NCBI RefSeq assembly: GCF_012489685.1
Contig: NC_080046.1
Location: 66,789,984-66,853,983 of the forward strand
Length of the DNA: 64,000 nucleotides
Direction: 5' to 3'
Source of the DNA: Lotus japonicus
Taxonomy: Eukaryota > Streptophyta > Magnoliopsida > Fabales > Fabaceae
Shown: one piece after another, positions 1-12,294 of the stretch
Numbering within the stretch: the first letter of the stretch is position 1
Layout: each line of letters opens with the position of its first letter
Translations under genes and position numbers: made by a program
Notes under the pieces: generated by a model
What the model was told of the DNA's origin: nothing
What the model saw: only the letters and a program-made list of their open reading frames with translations
Database searches by the model: none

Positions 1-9
1 GCACAAGCA

Positions 10-17
10 TATAAATA
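10..17 (+). promoter_or_regulatory. Putative TATA box of the cytosolic FBPase gene
   Basis: TATAAATA lies about 205 bases before the FBPase start codon. This would put transcription start near base 40-50 and give a leader of about 175 bases. It is a sequence match only; the start site is not visible. Confidence 0.5.
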
Positions 18-221
18 TTCCATATCCTCATCTTTTGGGTCTAGTACAATTTTTATTCCCTAAAAACTGGAACAACTCATACTCTCTTATCTTCTTCCAT
101 TCCATAGTACCCTTCATCACCTTTTTTTCCCTTTCAAAAACAACATTTTTTTTAGAATTCTTATATTGCTAGTAATCCAAGAGGAACAAGTGTGAATTCG
201 TAGAGAGAGATAGGAAGAAAA

Positions 222-3200
222 ATGGATCATGAAGCTGATGCTTACCGGACTGATTTAATGACCATCACTCGCTTTGTTCTGACCGAGCAATCAAGGTATC
301 CTGAATCACGTGGTGATTTAACTATCCTCCTTAGTCACATTGTTCTTGGCTGCAAATTCGTTTGCTCTGCTGTTAACAAGGTACTCTTCCATTACACCAA
401 TCAAAACCCTCCTTAATCACATTTTCATAATTTGTTTTATTTAAATTTAATTTTTGGAACTGATTTTCCATCAGTTGAATATGTTGATAACCATTTTTTT
501 CATTGGCAGGCTGGATTGGCAAAACTCCTAGGACTTGCTGGAGAAACCAATGTTCAAGTGAGTTTTCTGTTTTTGATTTTGGAAACTGAACAGTCTGATT
601 TTACAGTATGTCAGAAAGAGAGAAATGACACATACTTTGCTGGACCTAAATCTTTTTCTTTTGTTTAAGTATGTGACATGGTCATGTTATGATGTAAGAT
701 TATCTAGTGCATGTTTAACAATTCTTCTAATAATGATTCTAGAATCAAAATTAATTATGGGGAGAAAGTTCTCTAAGTAGCTTTCGAGTTCCAAAATTGC
801 TTCTGAGAAAAGAAGAAGCTGATCCAAACATGTTATAAATCTGAGATAACATGGTCGTTTTATTATATACTATTGCATTCAAATTTTGTGGTCTCACATA
901 TTCGGAGTACCTTTGCAGGGTGAGGAGCAGAAGAAATTGGATGTGATTTCTAATGAGGTTTTTGTGAAGGCCTTAATCAGTAGTGGACGTACAGTAAGTC
1001 TGCACTCTGCACTGTCCTTATCAGTCATATTTCTCAATTCTCAAATCTGGTTTAATGGCATGCCTTAATGTTCTAGTTCCATAAACTTTAGGAAACCTAT
1101 TTGGATGAATGGAATAATTTTCCCACTCTGTTGTTTTTCCTTTGTTATCCTTACCATTTCATTTTGCATTTTTTTTCACTGATTCTGGAAAATTTCAATT
1201 TGTTTGTTGCATTGTCAGTGCCTTCTTGTTTCTGAGGAGTTAGAGGAGGCTATACTTGTGCCACAAGCACAGCGTGGCAGGTTAGTTCGAAGCTCTAGAA
1301 CTACCTACGACTCCATCTTAATTACGCTATATATCCATGTAACTAATTCCTTTTCATTTTGCAGATACATTGTTGTGTTTGATCCTCTGGATGGATCCTC
1401 AAACATTGACTGTGGTGTTTCCATAGGAACTGTATGGATTTTTAATCCCAAATATACTTGCTGTGTTTGAAAGCTTCAGAACAGAAATTATAATAATAGC
1501 TAGCATTTTCTCTGTTGCATATAGATTTTTGGCATTTACATGGTGAAGGAACCAGAAGAAGTTACTATTGAAGACGCTTTACAACCTGGGAACAAACTCG
1601 TAGCAGCCGGTTACTGCATGTATGGAAGCTCTTGCACGGTAAAACAAACATCAATCTGAGCAACATGGCTTATATAACATTTTTTAACTACTTAGTATTT
1701 CTATTTCCCAATAACTTTACAAATGGAGGTGAATATCTGATTCTGATTGAACAAACTATGGAATTGCAGTTTGTGCTTAGCACAGGAAATGGAGTGAATG
1801 GTTTTACACTTGACCCTTCCCTTGGGGAGTTTATATTGACTCATCCAAACATCAAGGTATATGTTATAGTCAAATTTTTGTATGAAGTAATTATGATTTT
1901 CACATGGGAAATTCTAAATATTCTTTGTTGTAATGAAGCTTAGTGGCTTAAAGCTGTGTGTATGTGACTAGATCTTTAGCCTCTTCTACACTCATTTATT
2001 ATTTAACATAATTCTAAACCAAGTTGGTTCTTGAATTGAGTTCTTTATCCTTGCTCTACTGATATTTGTAACTTCTTTTTGTGTCAGCTTAAGAAAGTTA
2101 GAATTGAGACTATAAAAGGGAGCTTTCACTTATGTTTAACTACCGTGTTACTTGTATAGATACCAAAGAAAGGAAATATTTATTCAGTGAATGAGGGAAA
2201 TGCCAAAAACTGGGATAAAACAACCACCAAGTAAGTTTTGGGGATTCTCTTACCTTGTATTTGAAATATACTGCTCAAACATGAAATACTTGATTTAATT
2301 TATAAGTGAATCCTTTCATAAATGTCAAAGTTCTGCACTCTCTTTTTCAGATATGTAGAAAATTGTAAGTTTCCTCAAGATGGTGCACCAGCAAAGTCTC
2401 TTAGGTATATTGGCAGGTAAATGATTCTGCAATTGGAAAAGTTCCCGGTTTTCCTTCAAATGTCTCCATTTTCTCTGCTAACTAGAATGAGTAATGCAGC
2501 ATGGTTGCTGATATCCATCGAACATTGCTTTATGGAGGTATCTTCATGTACCCTGCTGATATCAAAAGCCCAAATGGAAAGCTAAGGTATGACTATAACT
2601 ATATATGTTATACTTTGTGTTTAGTACTTCTAACCATTAACTAGGATTAGCATCTAAGAATTTCAAAACTCTCTCACACACCATTGCACATGCAACTTTC
2701 GACACAGACTTGTTTACTGAGTTGCATATTAGGAACTTAAAAGGAGAAAAGAGGATGAGAACTTGACACATATTTACCTATCTTTTAATTGGGGTAGCTG
2801 AGGGTTATGTACTTTGTGTGTTTGGTTCCATGTTTGGGAGCCTTAAAATCAATTCTCACCGGCCAAAATCAATTTTAGATGGTTATATAGATGTTCGACA
2901 ATCAACTTATATTATTGATTTTAGTCCCATAATCAATTATGTGGAGAAGCTAGAGATAGTAGCTTCTTCAGCGGATATAATTACAGAATTGTATTTTACA
3001 TCATTACTCTAAGAAATTGCTTACCCCATAAATGGTTCCAAACATAATAACCTTACTTTCAACATACTTTAACCATAATCAATTCTACCCAAATATTATT
3101 TCAACGCTGATTCAAACACACACTTAACTTCCACTCATGCCTTGGTTATGTAATTTGACTGTGAAATCAGGCTTCTCTACGAAGTCTTTCCAATGTCATA

Positions 3201-3708
3201 CTTGATGGAGCAAGCAGGAGGCCAGGCATTCACAGGAAAACAAAGGGTATGGGTATCACTCTCTTTTCTATTTTCTCTATTAGTTTACTATGTCAAACAC
3301 TCTTTAGCTGCAATGCATTATGTTACTCTAAAAACTGTTTCTCCCAAATGATAATTCTAAATAGCTTTAAAAGTTGTTGTGTTCTATGCATTTCTACTTC
3401 TTGAATTTGACATGAATTTTTAAATGATTTGATACTTAGTCATTCATAAGTTACACCTCATTGATGATAGATCTTCTGAATTCTTTTACTTTTCATTAGG
3501 CAGTTGAAAGCATTCTTACTTATGAATTATGATCCTTTGGAGCTTCATGTATATATGGATTCTTGTTTCTGAATAGATTGGCAAATTGCAGGCACTTGAC
3601 TTGGTTCCTGAGAAAATACATGAACGGTCACCAATATTCCTAGGAAGCTACGATGAAATTGAGCAAATGAAAAAGCTTTATGGTGCACTCAAAGAAAATG
3701 GTGCCTGA
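222..3708 (+). CDS. Cytosolic fructose-1,6-bisphosphatase, 12 exons, complete
   Basis: Hydrolyses fructose-1,6-bisphosphate to fructose-6-phosphate in the cytosol, a control step of sucrose synthesis and gluconeogenesis. Exons by GT-AG junctions and reading frame: 222-380, 510-557, 919-993, 1219-1280, 1365-1431, 1525-1638, 1770-1856, 2160-2230, 2351-2416, 2500-2586, 3171-3246, 3592-3708. These give 342 residues, the normal length for the plant cytosolic enzyme. The metal-binding/catalytic signature [13 protein letters not shown] is in exon 5, and the substrate-side stretches [11 protein letters not shown] and [13 protein letters not shown] are in exons 8 and 10. The protein starts [12 protein letters not shown] with no transit peptide and no redox-regulatory Cys insertion, which separates it from the chloroplast isoform. 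No frameshift or missing exon is seen. Exon 12 ends ALKENGA-stop. Confidence 0.96.
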
Positions 3709-4390
3709 GGACTGTATTTTGTGGTTCTTTTGTTAGAGATGCCAATTATTGGGCTCTTGGTAGTCATAGTATGTTTGAATTGATGATGTCAAATAATCTA
3801 AAGCACATTAACTTTAAAAGTTATACCTTATATCTTCTCTTCAAAAGTGATTATGTAACTTCTGACTGAAGAATCAAACACGCTATTAGTTGAACAGTAC
3901 ATTATCGTTTATTTCATCCATAGAAACTAGAATTTATTTATTAATTCATTCATTGTATGGATGCAAATCAAAATTTTTCTAGTAGTAAGTAAGCATGCAC
4001 ATATAAACATGCTTTGCTTACATTACAGTAGATTGCATGATCAAATCTGCTAAGCAGGAGTTCTATTTCTTTTTTTTTTTAGAATTTGTTGTTCTATTTC
4101 TTTTTAATTACAAATATAAATTAAAACTGATAGTGATTGAGTTCTAAATTTTAACTTATTTATTACTTAATTTATTTAATACTTCGAATCTTCATGATTT
4201 AGGGGTTACCTCTTAAATATAGGGATATAAATTATAGATTTGATTTTATATTACTTTACCACCAGTAGATTTATAAAAGAAAAAGTAGATTTATTATTAT
4301 TTTAATTATATATTTTCTCTATATAACTATAAGTCTATAACAATAAAATCATCTCCTTCATGTAAAAAAATCTGAAAAGAGAAGACTTAG
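3709..4390. other. FBPase 3' region and AT-rich spacer
   Basis: About 680 AT-rich bases between the FBPase stop and the CACTA element. It should hold the FBPase 3' UTR. No ORF, structural RNA or repeat boundary is recognisable. Confidence 0.5.
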
Positions 4391-4559
4391 CAGCACTACT
4401 ACAGAAAAAACCTTTTGCCACGCCTCAATTGTCACGGTTATAGGCGGAACCGTGGCAAAAGGTCAGTTACCACGGTTATACACGGAACCGTAGTAATAGG
4501 GTATAATATTTTATTATATTTTTTAGGAACCGTGGCAAATAGACAATTTTTTTGAGATT

Positions 4560-6680
4560 TCCACTTACTCAGTACTCTCATTTTTTCCCTACCACTCTCC
4601 AAACCCTAACCCTCTCGATCTGCAATCACCCCACCTCTCCCTCTCGTTCGTCCTTCTCTCGCTTCTCGCTTCTCTCTCTCTCTCTCCTGCTCCCTCTCGG
4701 TCGCACGCGTCCCTCTCCCTCTCCTTCGCACGGTAAGTTCCACTTCATCAAATTAATTTCTCAATTTGATCTGATTTACTGATTCCCTTCTGAAATCATT
4801 TTGAATGATTGAGGAATTGTCAATTTTATTGTGATTATATCTCGATTCTGTTGGTTTAGGGTTCAAATTCTCTGATTCGTTATCCTTGAGTGTTAATTTG
4901 ATTTCGACATCTATATTTTTTGCTAGGTTTCTCTTTGTTAGGGTCGCGACGGCATCGTTTTGGAGCAGCACTTCGGTTTCGTTCTCGTGCACGAAGTATT
5001 CCTGGTAAGCAGTAAGCTATCATGTTTGTTTGGTTGAAGGTGAAAGGGGTTTTTTGGGTTTTGCTTTCTACTTCGTTCCTCACTCTCTCTCTCTCACTCT
5101 CTCTCTCTATCTCTCTTTCTCTCTTGTGGGTATTTTTGTGGCAACTGAATTTGGTTTAGTGCAGAAAAATTAGTGTTGTATGTTTTAGCTTGTTTTTGGG
5201 GAGAATGCTTAAAGGAACCAGAATGGTTTAACATATATGAGTTCAGATTTGGTTGGGATGAAATTGCGTGTTGGGGGTTGGTTTGTTAATTCCCATTGGA
5301 TTTTCTTTTGTTAAAGTATAAATTATTTTCTCTAGAAAGTTTACAATTCCATGCTTGTGTTGAGATTAACCATTGTTGGAACTTTTGGCAGAAGTACAAG
5401 CTCTGAGGGAATGCATTGAAAAGAGAAAGCAAGAAGTATGCTACTCACACAAGTAAGAATATAAACCAGTTGCTTGATTCCTGGTATTCTGAGACTTTGA
5501 GGGGCAATATTAATACTTCTGCAATATGTAATTCAAGGAGGATTGCGTAGGGGAATGTGTTGTTAGTTGGCATAATGGTAGGCTCTCAAGCTAGTGCAGG
5601 GGAAGGTTTGAGGGACGTGTTTTCCCTTTCGATGGTTCTTTTGGTACTTAATGAACCATAAGGATAGTTCTTTTGGTACTTAATGTTCCATAAACTATTT
5701 CTTTGCTACTTCTTATTATGTTTTTCATATTAATAAAGAAAAGAAGAGAATATAAAATTGATACTATTTATACATGTTCTGCATTTTTTTTTTTTCTTTT
5801 GATTTTAGTTTCTCTGGTTTTGATTTGGATAGCTTTCTGGTAGTGACATGAGATCATTCTGGTTGGCCAAGAACAAGAGCGTTTTAGATTGCTTGCTTGC
5901 TGAATCATCTTCCATTGTGTGCCTCCATGTACCAATTCCTCTCCTTTCTCTTTAGTTCTTTCCAAATTCCTAGTAATATCATATGTTAGATTTTTCTTCT
6001 ATGAAATTGTGTAATATGCTTTTGCAGGTTGTTTCAAACATAATTAAGTCCCCAAATAGAAAACATGAAGGTAGATGATGTCTACATGAAGCTAACATAG
6101 AGGTCATAGTTTTTCAGTTATGTTTTTTTCGTGTTTAACTTGCATCTCGTCCTAGCCTTTGAATCCAAAGAGAGAAAAACATGATAGCCTAAAAATTACA
6201 ACATCACACCTATTTGTTGTTTGATTATGGAGATTGAGTTTTTCTAATTCTTGCTACTTATTCTAAATTCGTGATAATCAACAGGCTGTGACTGAAGCAG
6301 CATCAAAATGCTTAGGCATCAACAAACAAACTCAGAGAAAACGGTATGTTCATTTTCGAAGTTAAAAAATATTCCTCTGTTTCAGTTTTTCCCTCTTCAC
6401 TTTTTGATGTTCTGGGTGCCTTATGAGTGCTCTTTTGTTCTCCTTTCAGTTGAGTCTACTTCTTTACCTCTTCCAATGTTTGTTCCCAGCTGGCCTGGTG
6501 GGCTTCCTTCCATGTTATGTGTGCTGATTTTCTATTATATAGGGTACTCATATGTTTTTGATGTTCTGGGTGCCTTATGAATGCTCTTTATCTGTTATGT
6601 CTTACATGTGTTTTATTAATTACAGTTCTCCAAAGGGCCAGTTGGGAGTTAAGTTTAAGCCATTTTCAAAGGTAACTTCT
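4560..6680 (+). pseudogene. Captured, exon-like gene pieces inside the CACTA element
   Basis: The interior begins like a plant 5' leader (CT-rich, with CCAAACCCTAACCC) followed by a good GTAAGT donor at 4733. Further segments look like exons between acceptor and donor sites: one ending at the GTAAGC near 5004, one near 5393-5452 readable as EVQALRECIEKRKQE, one near 6285-6341 readable as AVTEAASKCLGINKQTQRKR, and one near 6627-6671. I do not recognise the source genes and cannot join the pieces into one frame with confidence. A 30-bp stretch (TGATGTTCTGGGTGCC...) occurs twice, near 6404 and 6560. Read as transduplicated gene fragments; function unlikely. Confidence 0.4.
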
Positions 6681-7447
6681 ACATGTGCTTCTATGCGTGT
6701 ACCCCTGGGTTTCTACATTCATTGTCATTGCGCTGAGTAGTTCATGGTTAGGAATATTTGTTATTCTTTAGAATATTTACTGCAATTTAAAACTGTATAT
6801 AAAAGATCCATCATTTTGAAACTTAAGATTGTCCACACAATTTGTTATGCAAAACTCTTCATATTTTTCATGTTGTTTTAGTGAGTTACACTCGCTAAAC
6901 TTAGAGATACTAATCCTCATGGATTTGATACTTCACTATGTTAAAGTCCTTGTCACGATCTAATTCAGATACCTCATACCATAGTTATTTTAAACTAATA
7001 AATCCATATTATATTATCTGCATTTCAGTTTCATTCTTGTCAAATGATACTCATCTAATATGTAATGTTGAAGCAAAAGGCATGTAACTAAGCAATCTTA
7101 CTAGCCCTTTTTATGTGCATTCCTTGTGGGATTATGTTCCTATGTCTGACTGTCTTGTTATTAATCATGGGAAATTCATGTAGAGTCCTCTCTGCTTTAC
7201 AGTTTCCTCCATGTTACAAGAACATCAGTTTCTGGATCAATGAACTGAAAACAATCTGTGTGAAGTTCTCAGAGGAATGGTGCTAACAATGTCTTCGAAT
7301 ATTAGTCCAAGCAGAGAGCTCCACGGTTCCATGACTCATAATAATATGTAAATAGACATAATTAGTGAGGTAGAGGACATTTTTTCTATTTATTTTTGTT
7401 ACTAGTGTATTATTATTCATTTCCTTTAGCTGCTACATTGTTGAGGT

Positions 7448-7568
7448 TACTTTTTTATGAAATTTGGTGGCTGCAATTAGTCTCAATTACTTTTTATGAA
7501 ATTTGGTGGCTGCAATTAGACTCAGTTACTTTTTATGAAATTTGGTGGCTGCAATTTGCTGCAATTGG
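7448..7568 (+). repeat. Three tandem copies of a ~39-bp unit
   Basis: The unit TTTATGAAATTTGGTGGCTG occurs three times in a row with a spacing of about 38-39 bases, just inside the right subterminal repeats of the CACTA element. The third copy is slightly diverged. It is probably part of the element's end structure. Confidence 0.8.
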
Positions 7569-8164
7569 GTAGTTAACTGTGGCAATATGTGGCCTCTATT
7601 GCCACGGTTAAATGGTTGTGGCAATATGTGGTCTCTATTGCCACGGTTAAGTACGTAACCGTGGCAATATGTGGTCTCTATTGCCACGGTTAAGTACGTA
7701 ACCGTGGCAATATGTGACCTCTATTGCCACGGTTAACATTTACGAACCGTGGTTATAGGCGAAGCAATTGTCACGGTTCAGGGGCAAACCGTGGCAATTG
7801 AGCAATTGCCACGCTCGCTATTGCCACGGTTAAACCGTGGCGAAAGGGCGAGTTTAACCGTGGCAATAGGCCTTTTTTGTAGTAGTGCAGGTTCGGCCCT
7901 CATCTCCTTTCGCCACTAGTTTATGAAGTTCGATTGCTTTTTCAATATTTCACTAATTTTTCATGGGCTAGGGTTTACAAAAGGAATCTTGAGTTCAGAT
8001 TATTTGGTATCTGGTACTAGTTTAGTTGTTCTTCATGTAGGATTCTTAGTTGTTATTCTTCAAGGCTTAATTATTTAGTTCCATGATTGGTTGTTCATTG
8101 TAAGCAATTTTCTCCAATTTGTATCATTGACTTATTGCTCATTGTGTGGGATTTTCGAGCAGAA

Positions 8165-9527
8165 ATGGACCTCCGAAAATCAATCAGGCGCCAAACAGAT
8201 TTTGCCCTCACAATCACAAAGCATTTATTCTCAAAACAAGAATATCAAGACAAGAACCTGATCTTTTCGCCCTTCTCTCTCCATGTTGTTCTTAGCATCA
8301 TGGCTGCTGGTTCGGCAGGCACCACACTCAACGAGCTTCTTTCCTTCCTCCGATTTGACTCCATCGCCCATCTCAACACTTTCTTCTCTCAGCTCGTCTC
8401 TGCTTTGCTCTCTGATGTTGTTGATTCTTCACATCGGCTGTCTTTTATCAATGGAATGTGGGCTCATAAATCGCTTTCACTTTCCCATTCTTTTAAACAA
8501 CTTGTGGCAACTCATTACAAGGCCACGCTGGCTTCAGTTGATTTTGGGACCAAGGGTGATCAAGTGCATCATGATGTGAATTTGTGGGTTCAAAAAGAAA
8601 CGGAAGGCATTATTACAGACCTTCTTCCTCCCAGGATAGTAGACAAGTTTACCAAGCTTATCTTTGCAAATGCATTGTACTTCAAGGGGGCGTGGAAACA
8701 CAAGTTTGATGCTTCAAAAACTGACTATTCTGATTTTTACCTCCTTAATGGCACCTCAGTCGAGGTTCCGTTCATGATAAGCAAGGAGAAGGAGGAGCCA
8801 TTTAACTTTATTAGCACTTTTGATGGTTTCAAAGTCCTCCGTCTTTCTTATAGACAAGGTAGAGATAAAAAAACGCCGATTCTCTATGTACATTTTTCTT
8901 CCAGATGCAAAAGATGGATTGTCAGCTTTAATTGAAAAGTTGGCTTCAGAATTTGGTTTCTTGGAAGGCAAGTTTCCTCGACGAAAAGTGCGAACGCGTT
9001 TCTTCGGGATTCCAAAGTTCGAAATTTCTTTTGAACTTCAAGCTTCTCATGTGCTGAAGGAGCTGGGAGTGGTTTCGCCTTTCTCTCAACGAGATGCAAA
9101 TTTTATAAAAATGGTGGAGGTGAACTCGGATGAATTATACGTTGACAGCATATTTCACAAAGCTTTCATTAAGGTAAATGAAGAAGGCACTACAGCTACA
9201 GCGGCCACGGTTATGCTTGGGAGACTAAAATGTTCGTCTTCGGTTCCGGCTGGTATAGACTTTGTTGCTGATCATCCTTTCCTCTTCTTGATCAGAGAAG
9301 ATTTGACTAGAACAATCCTCTTTATTGGGCAGGTGCTCCATCCTCTTGGCGGAGAAGCCATAACGTTGAAGGTTAGCAATTTCAATATCCGATTTTATTT
9401 TGTGATTATGACAGTTCTTTCTGTCCTATTGATGCCAACCACATGGAGAATGTTATATTCTTTTGACATGGGATGTGCATTATATAATGGACCAGGTCCT
9501 TACTGTGATACTATTTATATTACTTGA
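8165..9527 (+). pseudogene. Serpin (plant serpin-ZX type) with frameshift and lost stop codon
   Basis: Single-exon serpin starting MDLRKSIRRQTDFALTITK. Visible family landmarks: NLIFSPFSLHVVLS near the N-terminus, LIFANALYFKGAWKHKF (breach/shutter region), and the C-terminal block IDFVADHPFLFLIRED followed by ILFIGQVLHP. The frame breaks in a run of seven A at 8867-8873. Alignment with the neighbouring serpin shows one extra base there; upstream coding is in frame 2, downstream in frame 3. A second change removes the stop: the tandem copy has TGA after FSI, here CGA at 9390-9392, adding about 45 unrelated residues. The hinge EEGTTATAAT is close to the inhibitory consensus (P15 Gly, P14 Thr), and counting from it gives P2-P1 Leu-Lys and P1' Cys. 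One homopolymer base could be a sequence error, but the stop loss is independent. Confidence 0.8.
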
Positions 9528-9671
9528 ATTTTCTGCAATTCTGGCTCATAATGTTTGTCTAAAAATCAGTGGAACCCTATCAAGTTTAACATTTCGTCTA
9601 AAAGAACTGAAGAATTGCCTTGCATACTTTTGGCCTTCTTTAAGTGAGATTGAAAAAAAAAATTTACTTTG

Positions 9672-10000
9672 GTTAACTAGGGACGGATCTATGTTCAAGT
9701 ATATGAGGGCAAGTGCCCTCACTTAAATTTGGAAAATATCATTAGAAAAAAATTTGAGTAGTAAAAATATATATGGTTTTTTTTTTTAAAAAAAATGCCA
9801 TCACTTGTATCTCACATTGTTAAATGCCCTCACTTGAGTAGTAAAAGTATGGTTTTTGATGACCCCTTTGGTAAAAAATGATTTCACTTGTGTCTGCTTT
9901 AGTAAAAAAATTCATAACTTTTAATAGTATATGTTAATTTTTTTTGTTACAAATTTATATGAATATATTGCCCTCACAACATTAAATTTCTGGATCCATC
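9672..10000. repeat. Possible degraded TIR element between the serpins
   Basis: AGGGACGGATCTA at about 9680 faces GGATCCATCACT at about 9992, an imperfect inverted pair, and both ends continue into a TGAGGGCA/TGCCCTC motif. The interior is AT-rich with repeats of GCCCTCACTT. No convincing target duplication is visible, so the class is open. Confidence 0.35.
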
Positions 10001-10094
10001 ACTCCATTATTGTATTGTCAATTTACTGCAACTATAATTCTTTTTCACTATATTTTTGACATTTGTGGTACTCTTATACATAAAATGTTTGTAG

Positions 10095-11607
10095 GAGGAT
10101 TTGAGAACAAAATACCTGGTCCGCCCTTTAGGCAATGGTGAGGAAGAGGAAGAATCGAGTGATTTTGAATCGGATAAGAATGAGGAGGAGGAAGATGAAG
10201 GTGATGACGACTATGATGATAAGCCTGAGGTTACACTGAAGAAGAAGAAGTCAAGTATAGTTAGAGCAGAAACAGACCTCCAAAAATCAATCCGGTGCCA
10301 AACAAATGTTGCCCTCAGCATCACAAAGCATTTATTCTCAAAAGAAGATCGTCAGGAGAAGAACATCATTTTTTCGCCCTTGTCTCTCCACGTTGCTCTT
10401 AGCGTCATGGCCGTTGGTTCAGAAGGCCGCACACTCGATGAGCTTCTTTCCTTCCTCCAATTTGAATCTGTCGACCATCTCAATGCCTTCTTCTCTAATC
10501 TCCTCCCCGCTGTGTTCGCTGCTCCTTCACACCATCTGTCTTTTGCGAATGGAATGTGGGCTGATCATGCGTTTTCCCTTTCCCCTTCTTTTAAACAATT
10601 TGTGGCCACTCATTACATGACCACTCTAGCTTCTGCACATTTTATCATGATCGAGGTACTATCATTTTTTCAAGAACTTTTAACTTTTTGTAATTCAACA
10701 GCAGATCCTTCTATTAAATTAATTATGAAAAAATATTAATTTTGAAATTAATGTGGTTTTAAAGGATGATCCAGTGCCTGATCAATTGGTTCCAGAAGTG
10801 AATTCATGGATTGAAAAAGAGACTAATGGCTTCTTTACGAAGCTTCTTCCTCCCAGGACAAAAGAAGACTTCGAAGGGCTTATCTTTGCAAATGCACTTC
10901 CCTTCAAGGGTGCGTGGAAACACAAGTTTGATGATAGAACATTCATAGATTATTTTCACCTCCTTAATGGCACCTCTGTCAAAGTTCCCTTCATGACAAG
11001 CAAGAAGAAGACACAATATATTAGAGCTTTTGATGGTTTCAAAGTCCTCCGTCTTTCTTATAAACAAGGTAAAGATAACGAGTGTCGGTTTTCCATGTGC
11101 ATTTTTCTTCCAAATGCAAATGATGGACTGCCAGCTTTAATTGAAAAGCTGGCTTCAAAATCCGGTTTCTTGAAAGGCAAGCTTCCTCGGCGAGAAGTGG
11201 GAGTACGCAGATTCATGATTCCAAAATTCAAGATTTCTTTTACATTTGAAGCTTCTAATGTGCTGAAGGAGCTGGGAGTGGTTTCAGCTTTCTCTGAAGG
11301 GCATACAGATTTTTCAAAAATGGTGAGGGTGAACACTCCGGATACATTATACGTGAAAAGCATATTTCACAAAGCTTTCGTTGAGGTAAATGGAGAAGAC
11401 GTTGAAGCTACGACGCCTGCTGTTGTGCTTGGGGAGATAAAAGGTTGTACTCGTGCAGTTTTGACTGATATAGACTTCGTAGCTGACCACCCTTTCCTCT
11501 TCTTGATCAGAGAAGATTTGACTGGAACAATCCTCTTTATTGGGCAGGTGCTCCATCCCCTTGATGGAGAATCCTCACCGTTGAAGGTTAGCAAATTCAG
11601 TATCTGA
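10095..11607 (+). CDS. Serpin with acidic N-terminal extension, two exons, start not identified
   Basis: Second tandem serpin. Exons 10095-10655 and 10765-11607, joined phase 0 by GT-AG. The serpin body runs from DLQKSIRCQTNVALSITK to GQVLHP and SKFSI-stop, with LIFANALPFKGAWKHKF and IDFVADHPFLFLIRED clear. The position of the first Met of the neighbouring serpin is ACA here, so that start is lost. Upstream the frame stays open into an Asp/Glu-rich stretch (EEEEESSDFES, EEEEDEGDDDYDD) and a Lys run, beginning EDLRTKYLVRPLG directly after an acceptor-like TTTGTAG. A real start must therefore lie in an upstream exon that I could not identify, or the gene is dead. The reactive-centre hinge reads GEDVEATTPAVV: Asp replaces P15 Gly and a Pro sits near P9, which should block loop insertion. 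The protein is probably non-inhibitory if made. Confidence 0.75.
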
Positions 11608-12287
11608 TTGTATTCTGTTAATATGAGGGTTCTCATTTTCCTATTGATGCTAACCATACGGGGAAGTTACCATTCTTTTCACATGGGACGTGCATTATAT
11701 AATTGACCAGGTCCCTTTTGGCATAGTATTTGTTTTACTTGAATTTTCTCCAAGACACATTATCAACATGTTTTTAGATTTTATCCTATTTATATCAAGA
11801 GAGATCAAATAACTCGAAGAGTAAAAGTGCATTTGTTTTAATTTTTTATAATTAAAAATTAATTTTATGATTTCCAAGATATTTTTTAAGCTTTTGTTTT
11901 AAATTATTTTATTTTTAATAAAGCTGGACTTGATGAAAATATCATTTTTTTCGAAAAGCTAATTTGTATTCACCTTATAAGAAAAATCTATTATAATAGT
12001 TGAGAGAGACAATAAATAAATTGATTTTAATTTATGTATTCAAATACAAATAATCAGCTTATAATTTCATTAAAGAATTTATAAATGAAATCTTTTCTAT
12101 TTTTTTTGTTGGTTACATAGGAAAAATTCTTTTCTAGAAATTAAAGTCACTCCTTGCAAACATGCATACATATGAGTATATGACATGTCTATCAAAAACA
12201 GGTTTCATTGAAAATTAATAATGGTTCTAATCACTCACATGACATTATGATGTGGGATAGATACATAAATAGAAAAAAATCCAAAAA
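11608..12287. other. Serpin 3' region and AT-rich spacer
   Basis: The first ~100 bases after the serpin stop are still similar to the read-through tail of the upstream serpin, showing that the duplication extends past the coding end. The rest is AT-rich without recognisable features. Confidence 0.5.
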
Positions 12288-12294
12288 ACTCAAA

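Larger units (their letters stand above)
4394..7887. mobile_element. Non-autonomous CACTA (En/Spm) DNA transposon with captured sequence
   Basis: The left end reads CACTACTACAGAAAAAACC and the right end, reversed, reads CACTACTACAAAAAAGGCC, the standard CACTA terminus. The flanking 3-bp target duplication is CAG on both sides (4391-4393 and 7888-7890). Both subterminal regions carry repeated motifs of the type TTGCCACGGTTA and AACCGTGGCAA in both orientations (about 4418-4540 and 7570-7870), as expected for transposase-binding repeats. No transposase (TNPA/TNPD) ORF is visible, so the element should depend on a partner for movement. The 3-kb interior looks like pieces of ordinary plant genes rather than transposon genes. 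It inserted between FBPase and the serpins, about 280 bases upstream of the first serpin start. Confidence 0.92.
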
